Shown here piece after piece: positions 1-10,985 of a DNA stretch of 64,000 nucleotides. The stretch's first letter is position 1. Each line of letters opens with the position of its first letter. Below the pieces are notes generated by a model. That model saw only the letters and a list, made by a program, of their open reading frames with translations. It was not told the DNA's origin and ran no database searches. Origin of the DNA: Emergomyces orientalis (taxonomy: Eukaryota; Ascomycota; Eurotiomycetes; Onygenales; Ajellomycetaceae); contig MOWL01000067.1 of the NCBI GenBank assembly GCA_002110485.1, positions 1,860,001 through 1,924,000 of the forward strand, in the 5' to 3' direction. The position numbers were made by a program, and so were the translations under genes.

Positions 1-973
1 CTCCGGTGTCTAGATACAGGGTTTGCAAGTTCAAATCTGCATCCAATGCGGATGTCTTACCCGACTCAAGCTGTCTTCGCAGTTTGGCAAGGAGGAAGTT
101 GGGCGAGAAGGTCCGCGAGACACGGTGACGGCTAATAAGGTTCAGAAGTCGTACAGGATCGACTAGCACATCAGATGCCGGGACCTGAACTTGCGATACC
201 TTCGACACAATGGCAAATATGTGGCAATGGACGAGGTTAGCTACGTGGTCCATATTAACCCACGAGAGAAATGGGCTATTTGGATGTTGCAAGTTGGCGA
301 CCTCTTTTTTCCCACGAAAAGCTACAAGTAGCTGATGGTGGGTTAGCGGTACCGCTTTTGCGTTGCCACTGCTCCCCGAGGTGAGCATCAGAGCGACCAC
401 GTCAGAAGGAGAAGGTTGGAAAGATAAGGGCTGTGAGGTTTTCATGGATGATCCGGTTTGGATATCGTCAATGATAAACGTGTTAATGTGGTATTTTCCG
501 TTTTGCTCCTTGAAAGGCCCCAGTAGAGACCGCCGAGTGAGGCAAATCGGCTGGTTGAGCGTGCTGCGAAGATGGCTCAGATGCTTCTGCCTATCAAGCG
601 GGTTCTGACTGAGCATTCCGGGGCTGGTGATGGCCGGAAGTGCACCAGTTAACAAAACAGACCAGTACCAAACGATGGTGTCTATGGTATTGTCGAAGTG
701 GATGAGCACGACAGCTCCAGACTTAGAGAGGCCTTGCTGGTGCAACCGATTTGCGTTCTCTTCCGCCTGCTGAAGCAGCTCCCTGTAGGAGAGCTGGCTG
801 GGTGCCGAGGGTTCGCTCATGTTTTTGGACTGGTATGCTATGATACCTTCAGTTACCTCTCTGGCAGCATGTCGCAAGGCATCAATAATGTTGTCGAAGT
901 CGTATTGATGTCGTGGGATCACCGTGGCTGGAGCGGCGCCATCGGTGCTAGGTTTAGACACCATGGGTATCAT
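1..973 (-). CDS. NRPS-like synthetase, adenylation domain (partial, runs off left edge)
   Basis: The minus strand is open from 1165 to base 1, giving at least 324 residues from the start chosen here. The adenylate-forming core motif LTSGSSGNAKAV lies at about residues 197-208, followed by LSWVNMDHVANL and FSPNFLLAKL. This GSSGNAKAV variant is typical of fungal A-T-TE synthetases that activate aryl-2-oxo acids (TdiA, atromentin and aspulvinone synthetase type). I chose the ATG at 973 (a second in-frame ATG is at 964) because a TATA box lies at 1064-1075; an in-frame ATG at 1165 is upstream of that box. Thiolation and thioesterase domains would lie beyond the left edge and cannot be checked. 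It is divergent from a DMATS gene and near an aminotransferase, the partners expected for an arylpyruvate-dimerising enzyme. The substrate (indolepyruvate or another arylpyruvate) is inferred from that context only. Confidence 0.88.
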   Translation of the reverse strand, partial: MIPMVSKPSTDGAAPATVIPRHQYDFDNIIDALRHAAREVTEGIIAYQSKNMSEPSAPSQLSYRELLQQAEENANRLHQQGLSKSGAVVLIHFDNTIDTIVWYWSVLLTGALPAITSPGMLSQNPLDRQKHLSHLRSTLNQPICLTRRSLLGPFKEQNGKYHINTFIIDDIQTGSSMKTSQPLSFQPSPSDVVALMLTSGSSGNAKAVPLTHHQLLVAFRGKKEVANLQHPNSPFLSWVNMDHVANLVHCHIFAIVSKVSQVQVPASDVLVDPVRLLNLISRHRVSRTFSPNFLLAKLRRQLESGKTSALDADLNLQTLYLDTG

Positions 974-1063
974 TTCATCCCCCACGTTTGGTTTGCGTTG
1001 ACGTTTGTACAATCGAGGGGACCATTTTAATGCACTGGGAATGAAATCTGGTTGCTGCAGAGA

Positions 1064-1075
1064 CTTATATAAAAG
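1064..1075 (-). promoter_or_regulatory. TATA box of the NRPS-like gene
   Basis: Read on the minus strand this is CTTTTATATAAG, about 90 bases upstream of the ATG at 973. It supports a start at 973/964 rather than the longer open frame from 1165. Confidence 0.5.
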
Positions 1076-1892
1076 CTGGGAGGGAGGGGTGGGTGCCAAT
1101 CGGTCCCATTCAGGATGGAGGCCCTGATACCAACACTTTTCGGAAGCCCATATTTCTGGCTGCATCCACAGAATGCGTCATATTGTATTAATCACTGCCC
1201 CTCCACTCTCCTCGAGGATCAAGCACCATAGCATAGCCCTATATCAACATGCTACAGAGTCAACCACACTTACAATGTTTTTACCTTTTAAGGTTATTGC
1301 TATCGTGCTTTATACGACAACATGACACACTTGCAGCTATGACGAATTTTCGTATACGAGAGTCGAGACACATTTTGTTTTCTCTCAGGACGGAGCACGG
1401 GATGGCAAAAGGCTGGCAACGCTTTTGAAGACTCGAGTGGTTCTCACTATTCATATCAAAAGGGGTCATGGATCTTCTGATTCGCTTGCCTATTTCAGGC
1501 AAAATGAAATCAACGCTATGGGGAAACAATCCCAAAGTTAATTCGACACCGGCCGTTAAATCCCTAAAATTCGGTTTGAAATGCTGGAAACTCTAATCAT
1601 TCATTATGTGGCTCAGATAACATGGGTTTAACATTCTAGACATTTCCTTAGTGTTGCTGACCCAGCGAATCATGCACTTCCAGTGCACATATCAGCTCAA
1701 CTCATCTACTGTGATACCCTGGAAATTGAAGCTAGCCGACCTATTGCCGGTTGTGGCCATTGTCTGTGGGATCACAAAACCGGATTACTGCTCTCTTTTA
1801 AGGCAGCATCATAACTCGTTACCGTTTTTATTATTACAAAAGGGGAGGGCTGCTAAACGACCGCAGAAATCTCTACCTCTGAAGAAAGGAGT

Positions 1893-1903
1893 TATATATA
1901 TAG
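1893..1903 (+). promoter_or_regulatory. TATA box of the prenyltransferase gene
   Basis: The run TATATATATAG sits about 180 bases before the ATG at 2079 and is followed by a pyrimidine-rich leader, as in many fungal promoters. Confidence 0.45.
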
Positions 1904-2078
1904 GGATATTCTTGCATAGCTTCACCGCCTCTGATTATTCGACAACGCTGTTGATTTTCATCACCTTAAAACTTGATCTCTTGAGTCGTTAGCACTGCAG
2001 ATTTGTCGAATTTTGAAATTTTGTTAACAATCTTCATTTCTTTCATATTCTCCCTGTGAATGCCTTGAAATAATCATT

Positions 2079-3499
2079 ATGGCTGTGCAAACCGTTTCTC
2101 TGGCCCGTGAGGCAGCCACTGGGCCGCAACAGGCAGTGAATACCCCAGCCACGCAGTTCTGGGCTCATTATCTCCGCTCTATCATGGCACCATTGTTCAA
2201 ATCGGTCGGAGCGTATTCGCCATCCGAGCAAGAATCGCATCTCCAGTTCATGGACGAGTATATTGCACCGAATCTTGGGCCGCTACCAAATGATTCTCAT
2301 GCTCCATATATCGTGCCCGCAGCCATAGTTGGTTCTCCGTTTGACCCCAGTATCAACTTAACCTCATCCGGCAATGGGAAAGTTCGTTTTGATTACACAG
2401 TCGTTGAGCCGATTGAACGCCCGAAAGGGGACCCCTTCTCCGAGAATTTGGCTAGAGAGATGTTACATCGGTTAGCTGCTGTCGTCGGCGCAGATACGAG
2501 GTGGATGGATAGTCTCATATCGGCCCTCTATTTATCGCCTCCCGAAACGGATACTCTCCTGGCCAAAATGCCGCCTCAACTTCTCTGCCCACCAGCTTCG
2601 ATTGGATTAGATTTTGATGGCCCCAAAAGGACGCTGAAGGCGTACATTCCAGGGATACGTAAGGCGCTTGCCACCGGGCGCTCTTCCACCGAGCTTATTT
2701 TGGAGGCTGTTCGAGGCTTAGAGCCGTTAGGGTCCGAGCTCGCTCCTGCCCTGGACCTTTTAGCGGAGTACGTTAACTACTGTCTCTACTCCGCCCTCAA
2801 TAATTGCCATAGCTTATTTTATCCTCAATAAAAACAAATAGATACCTCGCCAAGTGCGAACATGATATTGTTCTCTTGTTGGCAGGCATTGACTGTGTTG
2901 ATCCGACGGAGCACAAGAACGCGCGAGTCAAATGCTATCTCCATAGCAAAGAAAACTCTTTTGGCGTTGTTCGCGACGTGATGACGCTTGGTAGTCGTTT
3001 AAATGACGAGACCTCGCTCAAACGCGTTGATATTTTACAATCTATCTGGCCCTTGCTTATGAATCAACCCGAAGATACCAACCAAATGGACGATGACTGG
3101 TCGAAAACTGAACGGATCCATGAGAAACTCTACACTGGGATACGTTACACCGTCGAAATGACACCCGGAAAGAAGATTCCTGAGACCAAAATCTACGTGC
3201 CAGTGTTCCAGTACACGGAGACTACTGACGTGACAGAGCAGAATTTCGAGAATATTCTGAAGAAACTGAACATCGAGTGGGGCCATAATGGAAAGTATAG
3301 AGAGGTCATGGATGCTGTTTTGTGAGTCTAAGCCTGCCTACCCCCAGTTCTGGAGATCGGCATTTCGGAAGAATATCTATTCTAACACCTATATAGTGGA
3401 AGAGAAAAAGATTATATACAGATCTTCGCTTCCTTTTCATACACGAAAGGGAAAGGTGCATACACAACATCGTACTTCGCCAAGCCAATAAGGGAGTAG
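2079..3499 (+). CDS. DMATS-type aromatic prenyltransferase (ABBA fold)
   Basis: Three exons give an unbroken frame of 434 residues, the usual DMATS length: 2079-2771, 2813-3321 and 3397-3499. The first intron is only 41 nt (GTTAAC...CCATAG) but joins the frames exactly. The second (GTGAGT...CTAACACCTATATAG) is canonical. Family marks are an N-terminal FWAHYLRSIMAPLF-like segment, the central ALDLLAEY helix, GIDCVDPTEHKNARVKCYL at the exon 1/2 region, and the C-terminal IFASFSYTKGKGAYTTSYFA strand. Family knowledge: these enzymes transfer dimethylallyl or longer prenyl groups to indoles and other aromatic rings without an Asp-rich metal motif. Next to an arylpyruvate synthetase and an aromatic aminotransferase it most resembles the TdiB role, prenylating a bis-indolyl quinone. 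The acceptor is inferred, not seen. Confidence 0.93.
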
Positions 3500-4379
3500 G
3501 GGCCATAGTTTTCAGTGAAAGTTGATTGCCAATTTGTTCTCATGTACCACTTCTTATTCTTACGCCACTCTCTAATGGTGTGCTAGCTTTTAGGATACGT
3601 AAATGGAGATCTTGTTCTTGAGTTGAAATAAATTGCCAAGAGTTGTAGGGGAATAGTAAAAGCTTGCTCAACTTTCATATCGCATACAACTGCAAGACAC
3701 TAGCTGTCCTTCAACATAATTAACTTCGGAGGTTTTTGATGACTTTCATTCAGTGCGTGTTTGTGGAACAATTGCATGGTTCATCTCCACGATTTCATTC
3801 AATTCTTGATAATTAAGCTTTTTACGCACTAAATATCCTCTTCGCTGGAGAGAACGTTAAGGACACAGACTAGTTTTAGCTTATTTATTCCAACCCCGTG
3901 TCATGGTTTCAGGGAATTCTGTCGCACACACCGGGAGAATACACCAGTAGAGAATAGGGGGAGGGGGACATGGACATCTGAAAGGAATAGGACAAGCAAA
4001 ATTTAAATTATCTTTGCCTAGATAAGCATGTATTAAGTGGGCTGCGCAGGGATGATGCGCATATTAAGTTCCATCTTGCTGCTTTTCAAAAAAATGCCAA
4101 CTTTCGGTGATTTATCAGGATCCAGACTATGCATACGAGGTGCACTCTACTAAATAACTGGTCAAGGGTATGATAGAACGAATTTCACTCAAAGGTTCAG
4201 AACAGGGTATGCCCCATAGCTCTTTGGCGAAATGCCACCAGCATCGAATAATGCAACGGTTGTATTTGCAGTCTGCTCCGCGTTCAGTGTTTTAGATATT
4301 ATGACATCTTATACTTTCAGTACACCTCATACTTACTCACCTGGCATTTACTCCTAGATTGGTTTCACAAGCACATTAC
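3500..4379. other. Intergenic, no gene seen
   Basis: Downstream of the prenyltransferase the sequence is AT-rich with stops in all frames. I see no conserved protein, RNA gene or repeat. Confidence 0.5.
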
Positions 4380-5376
4380 TCAAACACACATTAAAAATGG
4401 CCATTGGAAGCAATAATTTGTCACCACTGGAAACCCTGAGTTGATGAACACACCAGTATCGACTTTACGCAATTCACGAATTTGACCAAAAGCTAACTTT
4501 CCCACCTCTACATCCACCCAGTTGTGGTTAGGAACCACCCATCTAACTAAGAGATGGTACTCCGATCGACATGGAGGACGGGCTGATGCTAGAAGAACGC
4601 AAGTCTCTTGTACTACTAGTACTTTCAATCGCTGATCGTGTGAAATGTGTAGGACTATTTTGTGGTCTTTGCTAAGGAATGAATGAAAACCGTCACATAA
4701 GACAAACTATATTAATCATGTTCTCTAACATTTGACTCTCCCATAAATCCTCAATATTCAATTACGAAGTTGCCCGTCTGTTTAACCCGTCTGATAGCCG
4801 GCTGGGCGAAGACGACAAAAAGCTTAGTATTTTTGGCCTTGTGGAAACTATGAAGTTAACAATGTTACTATTGGTTGATGATAGTAGTTCGAAACTAAAC
4901 CACCCACCAAACAATCTTATTCGAACCTTTCGTTCCATTTATGTTCGATATTCAGCGATATTATCAGCTCAGTGTGACTTGACAGCTTCCGCAAGGGAAG
5001 ACCATAACTGTCGGGGTAGGTTATAAATTCGATGATAGATAGACATACCTTGGAAAAGCCATGCGGGTGGGGTTGCCTATCACCCCGTCCGATGGGGAAC
5101 CGCGAACGTATGGAGATAGGCCTGGCAAAGAAATGCTCTAGAGGAGGCAAAAATCCGTTCTTGAATATTTTCCAGACGGAAAGGACCCTCCTCGTCAGTT
5201 ATGAATACGAAACCGAGGGCCTTGTTGTCGAAGATGTGATTTGAAAGAATTTTTTTCATGAATGCCCTGATTGGGCTTTTCGGGACGAATATTTTTGAGC
5301 AGTAACCTATAATGGGAATTTCAGACGTCCATTCAACTGAATCCGAAGCTAGGGTGCCTGGCATAGCGAGAATCAA
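4380..5376 (-). pseudogene. Possible broken 2-oxoglutarate/Fe(II) dioxygenase-like gene
   Basis: On the minus strand, 5376-5110 reads SEIPIIGY...KKILSNHIFDNKALGFVFIT and then NIQERIFASSRAF, which looks like the N-terminal region of isopenicillin-N-synthase-like dioxygenases (short IP-I motif, a 'GF' strand, then an F-ASR-FF helix). The frame then shifts near 5110: the continuation VRGSPSDGVIGNP is in another frame. A further stretch at 4628-4380 (NHNWVDVEVGKLAFGQIREL) may be a later exon. I could not find splice sites that rejoin the pieces, and the catalytic HxD...H triad is not seen. It may be a dead tailoring gene of the cluster; the family assignment is weak. Confidence 0.25.
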
Positions 5377-5804
5377 CAGACTGCATAGTTGCTATCTTTC
5401 TGTTTATCCCGGTAAAATAGTCCGATAGGGGTAGGTTACGAGCCCAAAATTGACAAGGGGAGCTTTCTGGGTTCCTAGTGGCTAAACACGAAGCTTCGAT
5501 GAGAGGATAAGTTCAGGAATGCGGTGGGTAACATCTGTTGTGGAATGTATAGAGTTGCCCGGAAAGATATTGAAACCTTCAGAATAAACTGTACGTTTAC
5601 ATCGAAAGCTAACTATCTAAATGCCCTATGATCTCGTCAAAATATAGATAATGATTTTTCATTTAATATTATCCAGCTTTATCTTTCCCAGGGCAAAATA
5701 CGTTTATGGGTTGGAATTGTCGCTTCTTGTGGAATCGACGGAGAGCAAATTTTCTAGAAAAGTCCTGTTTAGCTAGCTACATCTTATCGTTGCCTGCTTC
5801 TGTC
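5377..5804. promoter_or_regulatory. Region upstream of the aminotransferase
   Basis: No coding signal. An ATG at 5706 is in frame with the aminotransferase but adds a Cys/Leu-rich stretch unlike the family, so the start at 5805 was preferred. Confidence 0.4.
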
Positions 5805-7594
5805 ATGGAATCGATTAGAGATGCCCCAGAGGGGGTGGCTGTCGACCCAACGCCCCTTTTCTCAAGGCGTGTACAGCAATGGGAACCGGGAGCCAGTGAG
5901 CGAAATCGTTTCTCAAAAACACAGATTGTTCTATTAGCTCTTTTAAGCTGATCCACCGACAGTCCGGAGCCTTCTTCCCCTAGAATCTCTACCAGGAATG
6001 ATCTCCCTTGTCGCTGGTGCGTTGAGCGTTAGGTTTTTACTTGGTCTATCAGATCAAAAAGGCGGTTGGGGTCTAGTTTACCTGACGCCCATCTAGGTAA
6101 ACCTGACCCAGAAACGTTTCCTTTCGCGAAAATATCGATGTCCCTCAAAGGTTCAGGTGAAACCACCATCGTCCTCGAAGAATCTCTATTGAGAGAAGCG
6201 CTTCAATACGGATTGCCAGGTGGTAATGCAGAATTAATTCAGGTTTGTTATCTACTGATTCTGAGACACGATATTACGTGTTTACGCTAATGGTTAGGAG
6301 CATCTAGTGGTTTAAAGGACTTCAGAAAAGAGTTCACGGCCTCCGTGAATCTAATGACTGGGCTTGTTGCGTCGGAAATGGCAGTCAGGAACTCATTCAC
6401 AGGGTATTCCAGGTCTTCACCGATCTGGGTGACCCTGTCCTCCTTGAAACGCATGTACCACTATTTCCCATAACCGCCGTGGTAAGGGGAAGGTGCTAAT
6501 ATGAACTCAATAGACCAGCGTATCCGTAGGTCCCAGGCTTCGACATTGCAAAAAATTTCTGTCGTTTTACTAAGGATGGCTCTAGTGGAGTTGTAGGATT
6601 CCTTAAGGCAGATGGACACCATTTGGTGGAAGTGAGTTCGGACACCGATGGTCTGGATCCTTCTGAACTCGAGAGGATTCTCTTTGACTGGCCAGAGAAG
6701 CGTCGACGTCCGAGGGTTCTTTACACGGTTCCAACGGGATCGAACCCAACCGGAAGGTCTTGCACTGAGTCGCGGAAAGCGGATATGTGAGTACTAATAA
6801 ACGATCCAGAATCGTTGTGACTTGCTGACTATTCGTTTGATGAATACAGTTTGCGCCTCGCTAAACGCTTCAACTTCATGATTTTCGAAGACGACGCTTA
6901 CTATTTTATAAATTTCGAGGAGGTACCATCGAATCGAGCCCGTAGTTACTTGGCCCTTGAAAATGAAATCAATGGGGAAACGGGACGAGTCATCCGCTTT
7001 GACTCTTTGAGCAAGATTGTCAGTTCAGGCATGCGATTGGGTTTTCTCACTGCGCCGTCACCCGCCGTGCAGAAGGTCATAAAAATCACGGAAAACATAA
7101 AGTACACCGAAAACCCTGTATTTCCTACGTTCTGTCTTTATACTGACATTTTTTATAGTCTTCAGCCAGCATCAACCACTCAGTTTCTCGCCTTGTCACT
7201 ATTTCAACACTGGGGCTATCATGGATTCCTCAAACATTGCGCGAAAACCGCTAACACCTACCGACAAAAACGGGACGCTTTTGAAGCAGCGGCGGAGCGG
7301 CATCTCAAAGGGAAAGCAACATGGGATACCCCAACCGCTGGCATGTTCTTCTGGCTATCACTTCTGCTTCCACCGGATAAGGACAGTTTCGATTTGCTGA
7401 GTACCAAAGGCAGAGAGAATGGCGTTCTTGCTATTCCGGGCGTTGCCTTTATGCCCAAGGCTCGCAAAACATGCCAACTCCGTGCGAGTTATAGTCTTAT
7501 CACGGAAGTGGAAATGGATGAGGCGTGCCGGCGTGTTGCAAAGCTTGTGGATGACGCCTGGATAGTATCTCAAACCGAACTAACCAAGCCCTGA
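5805..7594 (+). CDS. PLP-dependent aromatic aminotransferase (Aro8/TdiD-like)
   Basis: Eight exons make 444 residues: 5805-5895, 5963-6016, 6097-6242, 6308-6450, 6514-6525, 6586-6786, 6850-7101 and 7159-7594. Spliced text matches aromatic aminotransferases: SRRVQQWEPGAIRSLLPLES, PGMISLVAGKPDPETFPF, VGNGSQELIHRVFQ, ETPAYPGVVGF, the TVPTGSNPTG loop, FEDDAYYF, and the PLP-lysine motif FDSLSKIVSSGMRLGF. The enzyme would convert an aromatic amino acid to its 2-oxo acid, the substrate of the NRPS-like partner. Oddities: intron 4 has a GC donor (GCATGT at 6451), exon 5 is 12 nt, and the last intron (7102-7158, 57 nt) is in frame with no stop, so its retention would add 19 residues. Substrate preference (Trp, Tyr or Phe) cannot be told from this. 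Confidence 0.93.
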
Positions 7595-8254
7595 GCTCTG
7601 AGGTAGAAACCTGGCTTTAACGCGTAGTTTGTTTATTATTTTGTACCCTGATAAGATCGTTTTCCACTAGTTGTGACAAATTGCAATATATTCTCGAAGT
7701 CTTGGGCGGTAGTAAAAATTGCTTCTATCTTCAATCTCATAACTTCAGAGAATTTCGTTTGATATTTGGTATGGTCTAGATCTGTAATTACTAGTAGGGT
7801 TTTCGTGCTCACATGGGTAAATATTTATCCTTGCTTATCCATTTTGGGGAATAGTTTGACAATACCTCTATAGTCTGTAAGATGGGGGTGCGGCCAACCA
7901 GAGTGCCTATTTTTCGACGCCGTTTTAAGCCCCGTTCCCAACACGTGACGTCAAAACCTCTGCTCCTTTTACCCATTCTCTCCTCATAGACAACCCTGCC
8001 TTCCTCTCACCCACTGTGAACGTCGTGATGTGCTATGAATTACTTATATAACCTCGTTGGTGGTAGTTCTCTGCTCTTCAGAATGCATAAATCCAACACC
8101 TTCCGCTCCTTTCGAGTGTTTCTCTTCTCTGGGTTTCACTTCTCTCAAGCGCCACTGTCTCTACTCTTTCCGTACGTCTTGTTCGCACTGCTTCATTTCA
8201 ATCTCTCTGTACCTGTCACTACACCTCTTTACAGTCTCTGCTTCCTCCTTCTAT
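7595..8254. other. Junction between biosynthetic cluster and captain gene; likely left edge of the element
   Basis: No gene. The stretch holds an ACGTGACGTCA palindrome-like site (about 7940-7952) and a CT-rich leader before the captain ATG. TTACTTATATAA at 8040-8051 fits the TTAC(N7)A pattern reported as target site for some Starships, but such a match is expected by chance about once per kilobase per strand. In known Starships the captain is the first gene, so the left terminus should fall here. Confidence 0.4.
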
Positions 8255-10591
8255 ATGGATAACACATTTTCCCGATGGACTTGCCACTGGAAGCCTTCCG
8301 GGCGCAACAAGGAGAGTCGACGCGACCAGAAGAAGATAGGCCAGGAGCTCACGCCAGATGAATACCGCGCGAGAGATACTGTCAGATTGGCTCAATTCCC
8401 CGTCATCGGCAAGAAATATGCTGTTGCCACAACTATTGCCATCAATCGTGTTCAGAGTTTCTGGGGTCGGTGAGTCTCATGCATATCAGATCCATGGTGG
8501 AATCTCCTGACATCTCTTGTGAAGACACTGTACATTTATGGGTGTTGATGCCCACTCTCACCTTTCCGCATGTGTGGACGAGAACTTTCGAGTCTATGCT
8601 GATTGGAGATTGAAAAATTTCAACATCATCAAACAGAGTACAATCTGGGTTGAATGGAAATTCCTTCGACTGCTCTTTAAGAGGGAGACAGGTCGAAAGA
8701 TTGATGATTTGGTGGGTGAACTAATCAGCGAGGTAGAGCCCCATTCCAAATCATCAGTCTCCTCTTTTCTAATTCTCACTTTCAGTTCATCATGGGCCCC
8801 CTGACTGATGAGTATGATTTGGACTTGTCCATTGATTACAAACCAGTAGTGAGTGTGGAAGACCTTGTAGCCATTCTTCACTATCACTGGTGTCTGGATA
8901 CCGCATCTGTTACCCATGAACGATACACCGTGCAGAATCCACTGATCATGTTGTTTATCGCCTACACCTCAACGCGGCCCGGAGCACTCATTGAGAGTGG
9001 TTGTCTCCGTGGTTCCAATGATGCCCTCTGCTATAAGGATATTGTACTGCGTGTGATTCCTAACCCAGATCAACCGGACCGACATGTACTTGTAATGGAA
9101 GTATCTCTTCTGTTCATGAAGGGGAAGCGAAACAAGTCACAACCGTGAGCTCCACCTGTCTGGCATATTGTCTTCAGAAAACTCACTTGTACAGGACAAT
9201 TTATATTTTCCACGAACGAGATGACAATCTTGCTCTTTGCCCTGTTTCCCACTTCCTTGCCCTAGCACTGGCTGATGATGCATTCAACGCAAGAGGAATT
9301 AACTCAGTTGAAGATGTGCTCCGCATTCGGGTTACGGCGCCTCGTAATAGCCTGCATCTGAAATGGAAACCCCACATGCTCAATATCCCCGTGTTCCGTC
9401 GAGCCATACAAACTGCAGAGGGGATTCGGATCTCTCCAGATAAGGCTCTGCCCTACGACACATTCAACCAGTATCTCCAACGCCTGGGACGCAATGCGGG
9501 GTTCGAGCACAAATTGACACCGTATTGTATCAGGAGAGGAACTGCTAACGCGGTTGATAGTGAGTATTATTATCAGCATTTCCTCGCTTTCCATCCACAG
9601 GGTTCTGATGTTTCCATGCCCAGCTGTTGCAACCACCAGTGAGCGTAACCAGGTAATGGGCCATTCCCGAGCGGATATCTTCGAACGCTACTATATCTCA
9701 GTGAAAGTCAAGCGGGATGTGCAGTCCGCCTATCTTGGCTGTCCACCCAAAGAGTCCATCATACAAGCTGTTGGACGGTTCAGCCTCACTCGTGACCCTC
9801 GTGCTCCAAAGGAATTGAGCAAAGAGCACAAGGAAGCAATCGAGCGGGATCCGCAACTGATCAAACTGTGTGACCGACAGCGTTCACTGCAGAAGCTGAT
9901 GGAGAGAAAATACGGTTCTGTCCTGAAAGCCAGGGGCAGTGAGCTGCATCGCCAGTACACTGAGCTTGGGGAGGAGATCAGGGCCAAAAGACAGTTCCTC
10001 CACCGCGAAGCATTTGACCACATAAGAGAGGATTTCTTTGCAACGATCGACACAATTGAAATCGAGAAGCAACTTTTGGGATTTCCCCTTGGCAACGAAC
10101 TCAGGGCTAACGACGGGAAGAATGTTCAGTTCGTTTTCAAAGAGCGAGCGCGGCTCGCGCAGAACCTCTTCCAGTCCTCAGATTGTAGAACTGAAAACCA
10201 GAGTGAGATTTATGCCCGCCGAGCACAGACCATTCAAGATTGGGCTTCTCTCTGCAGCTTACGTGAAAGACCACGCAAGCGTAGAGCCGCATCTACAGAC
10301 TCCGGAATTAACCTTACATTCGACGAGATCATAGACGCGGACACCTTTCCGATCCAGTGTCCAGGCACTCAATGTCTCTTTTGCCTTGGAGATGGCCAGC
10401 TTCCGCTTTCCGGGCGCATCTATTCCTTTTCACGTCCCGATCATCTCCGAAGACACATTCAAGATTGCCACTTCCGCTACCTCAACCCTAACGCTCTTCT
10501 GTGGTGCCCTCACCCATCATGCTTAGAGGTTCTAGATGGTGTGCAAGACTTTCAGGGGCACGCACTTCAAATTCACAACGTGTACATTTGA
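8255..10591 (+). CDS. DUF3435 tyrosine recombinase (Starship captain-like)
   Basis: Five exons (8255-8469, 8525-8732, 8786-9144, 9195-9559, 9624-10591) give 704 residues with every junction in phase. The core reads ADWRLKNFNIIKQSTIWVEW, FIMGPLTDEYDLD, VSVEDLVAILHYHW, AYTSTRPGALIESG, MKGKRNKSQP, YCIRRGTANAVD, QVMGHSRADIFERYY. This gives the tyrosine-recombinase set: Arg (about residue 205), Lys, second Arg (about 374), the His of MGHS and a Tyr pair (about 405). The C-terminus has Cys/His clusters (CPGTQCLFC, FSRPDHLRRHIQDCH, CPHPSC), zinc-finger-like and usual in DUF3435/FluG-domain proteins. Captains excise and insert Starships and lie at the 5' end facing the cargo, as here. Some DUF3435 proteins are not captains, so the role is supported mainly by the neighbours. 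Confidence 0.88.
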
Positions 10592-10985
10592 AAAGCACAT
10601 ATTTCTTATCTGCTCTGAACACTCGATGTCAGTAGTGGTGACTGTGGGATCTAGTTAGGACGAGGACTGTTGGGTCATTTCTATAGTCAGTTGGATTGGG
10701 ATTATCTAGTACGCTGCAGTGCTAGAGACTGGTAGTAACAGGAGTGGTTATTGATATGCAGACGGATCAATAAAGAGGGTAAGCTTAACCCTGTGTATGG
10801 AACTGTTCTTAACTATTGTGGGACTAGTAGATATTTTTCTGATTCCCTTAATGTTGGCTTAATAATTGAATAACTGAATTGTTTTTATGTTTTTGAATTT
10901 CCAACTTTCCTCTATTTGTGTGTCTTTATCTATTTATTTTCTTGCTAGCTAGTCACTGTCTTCTGACAGTCACTCTTGAGTTGCT
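10592..10985. other. Convergent intergenic region
   Basis: Lies between the 3' ends of the captain and the MYB/SANT-like gene and must hold both 3' ends. AT-rich with no open frame. A small stem (CTGTC...GACAG near 10957-10970) is visible. Confidence 0.4.

Larger units (their letters stand above)
974..2078. promoter_or_regulatory. Divergent intergenic region between synthetase and prenyltransferase
   Basis: About 1.1 kb separates the two divergent biosynthetic genes. Each side carries a TATA-like element (1064-1075 minus; 1893-1903 plus), so this is a likely bidirectional promoter that would allow co-regulation. The short open frames inside show no recognisable protein. I saw no repeated cluster-specific operator. 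Confidence 0.5.

Noticed and set aside
7102..7158. Coding part of the aminotransferase
   Set aside because: It is in frame and stop-free, but splicing it out (GTACAC...CTGAC...TATAG) gives the family text ITENINLQPAS, so it was treated as an intron.
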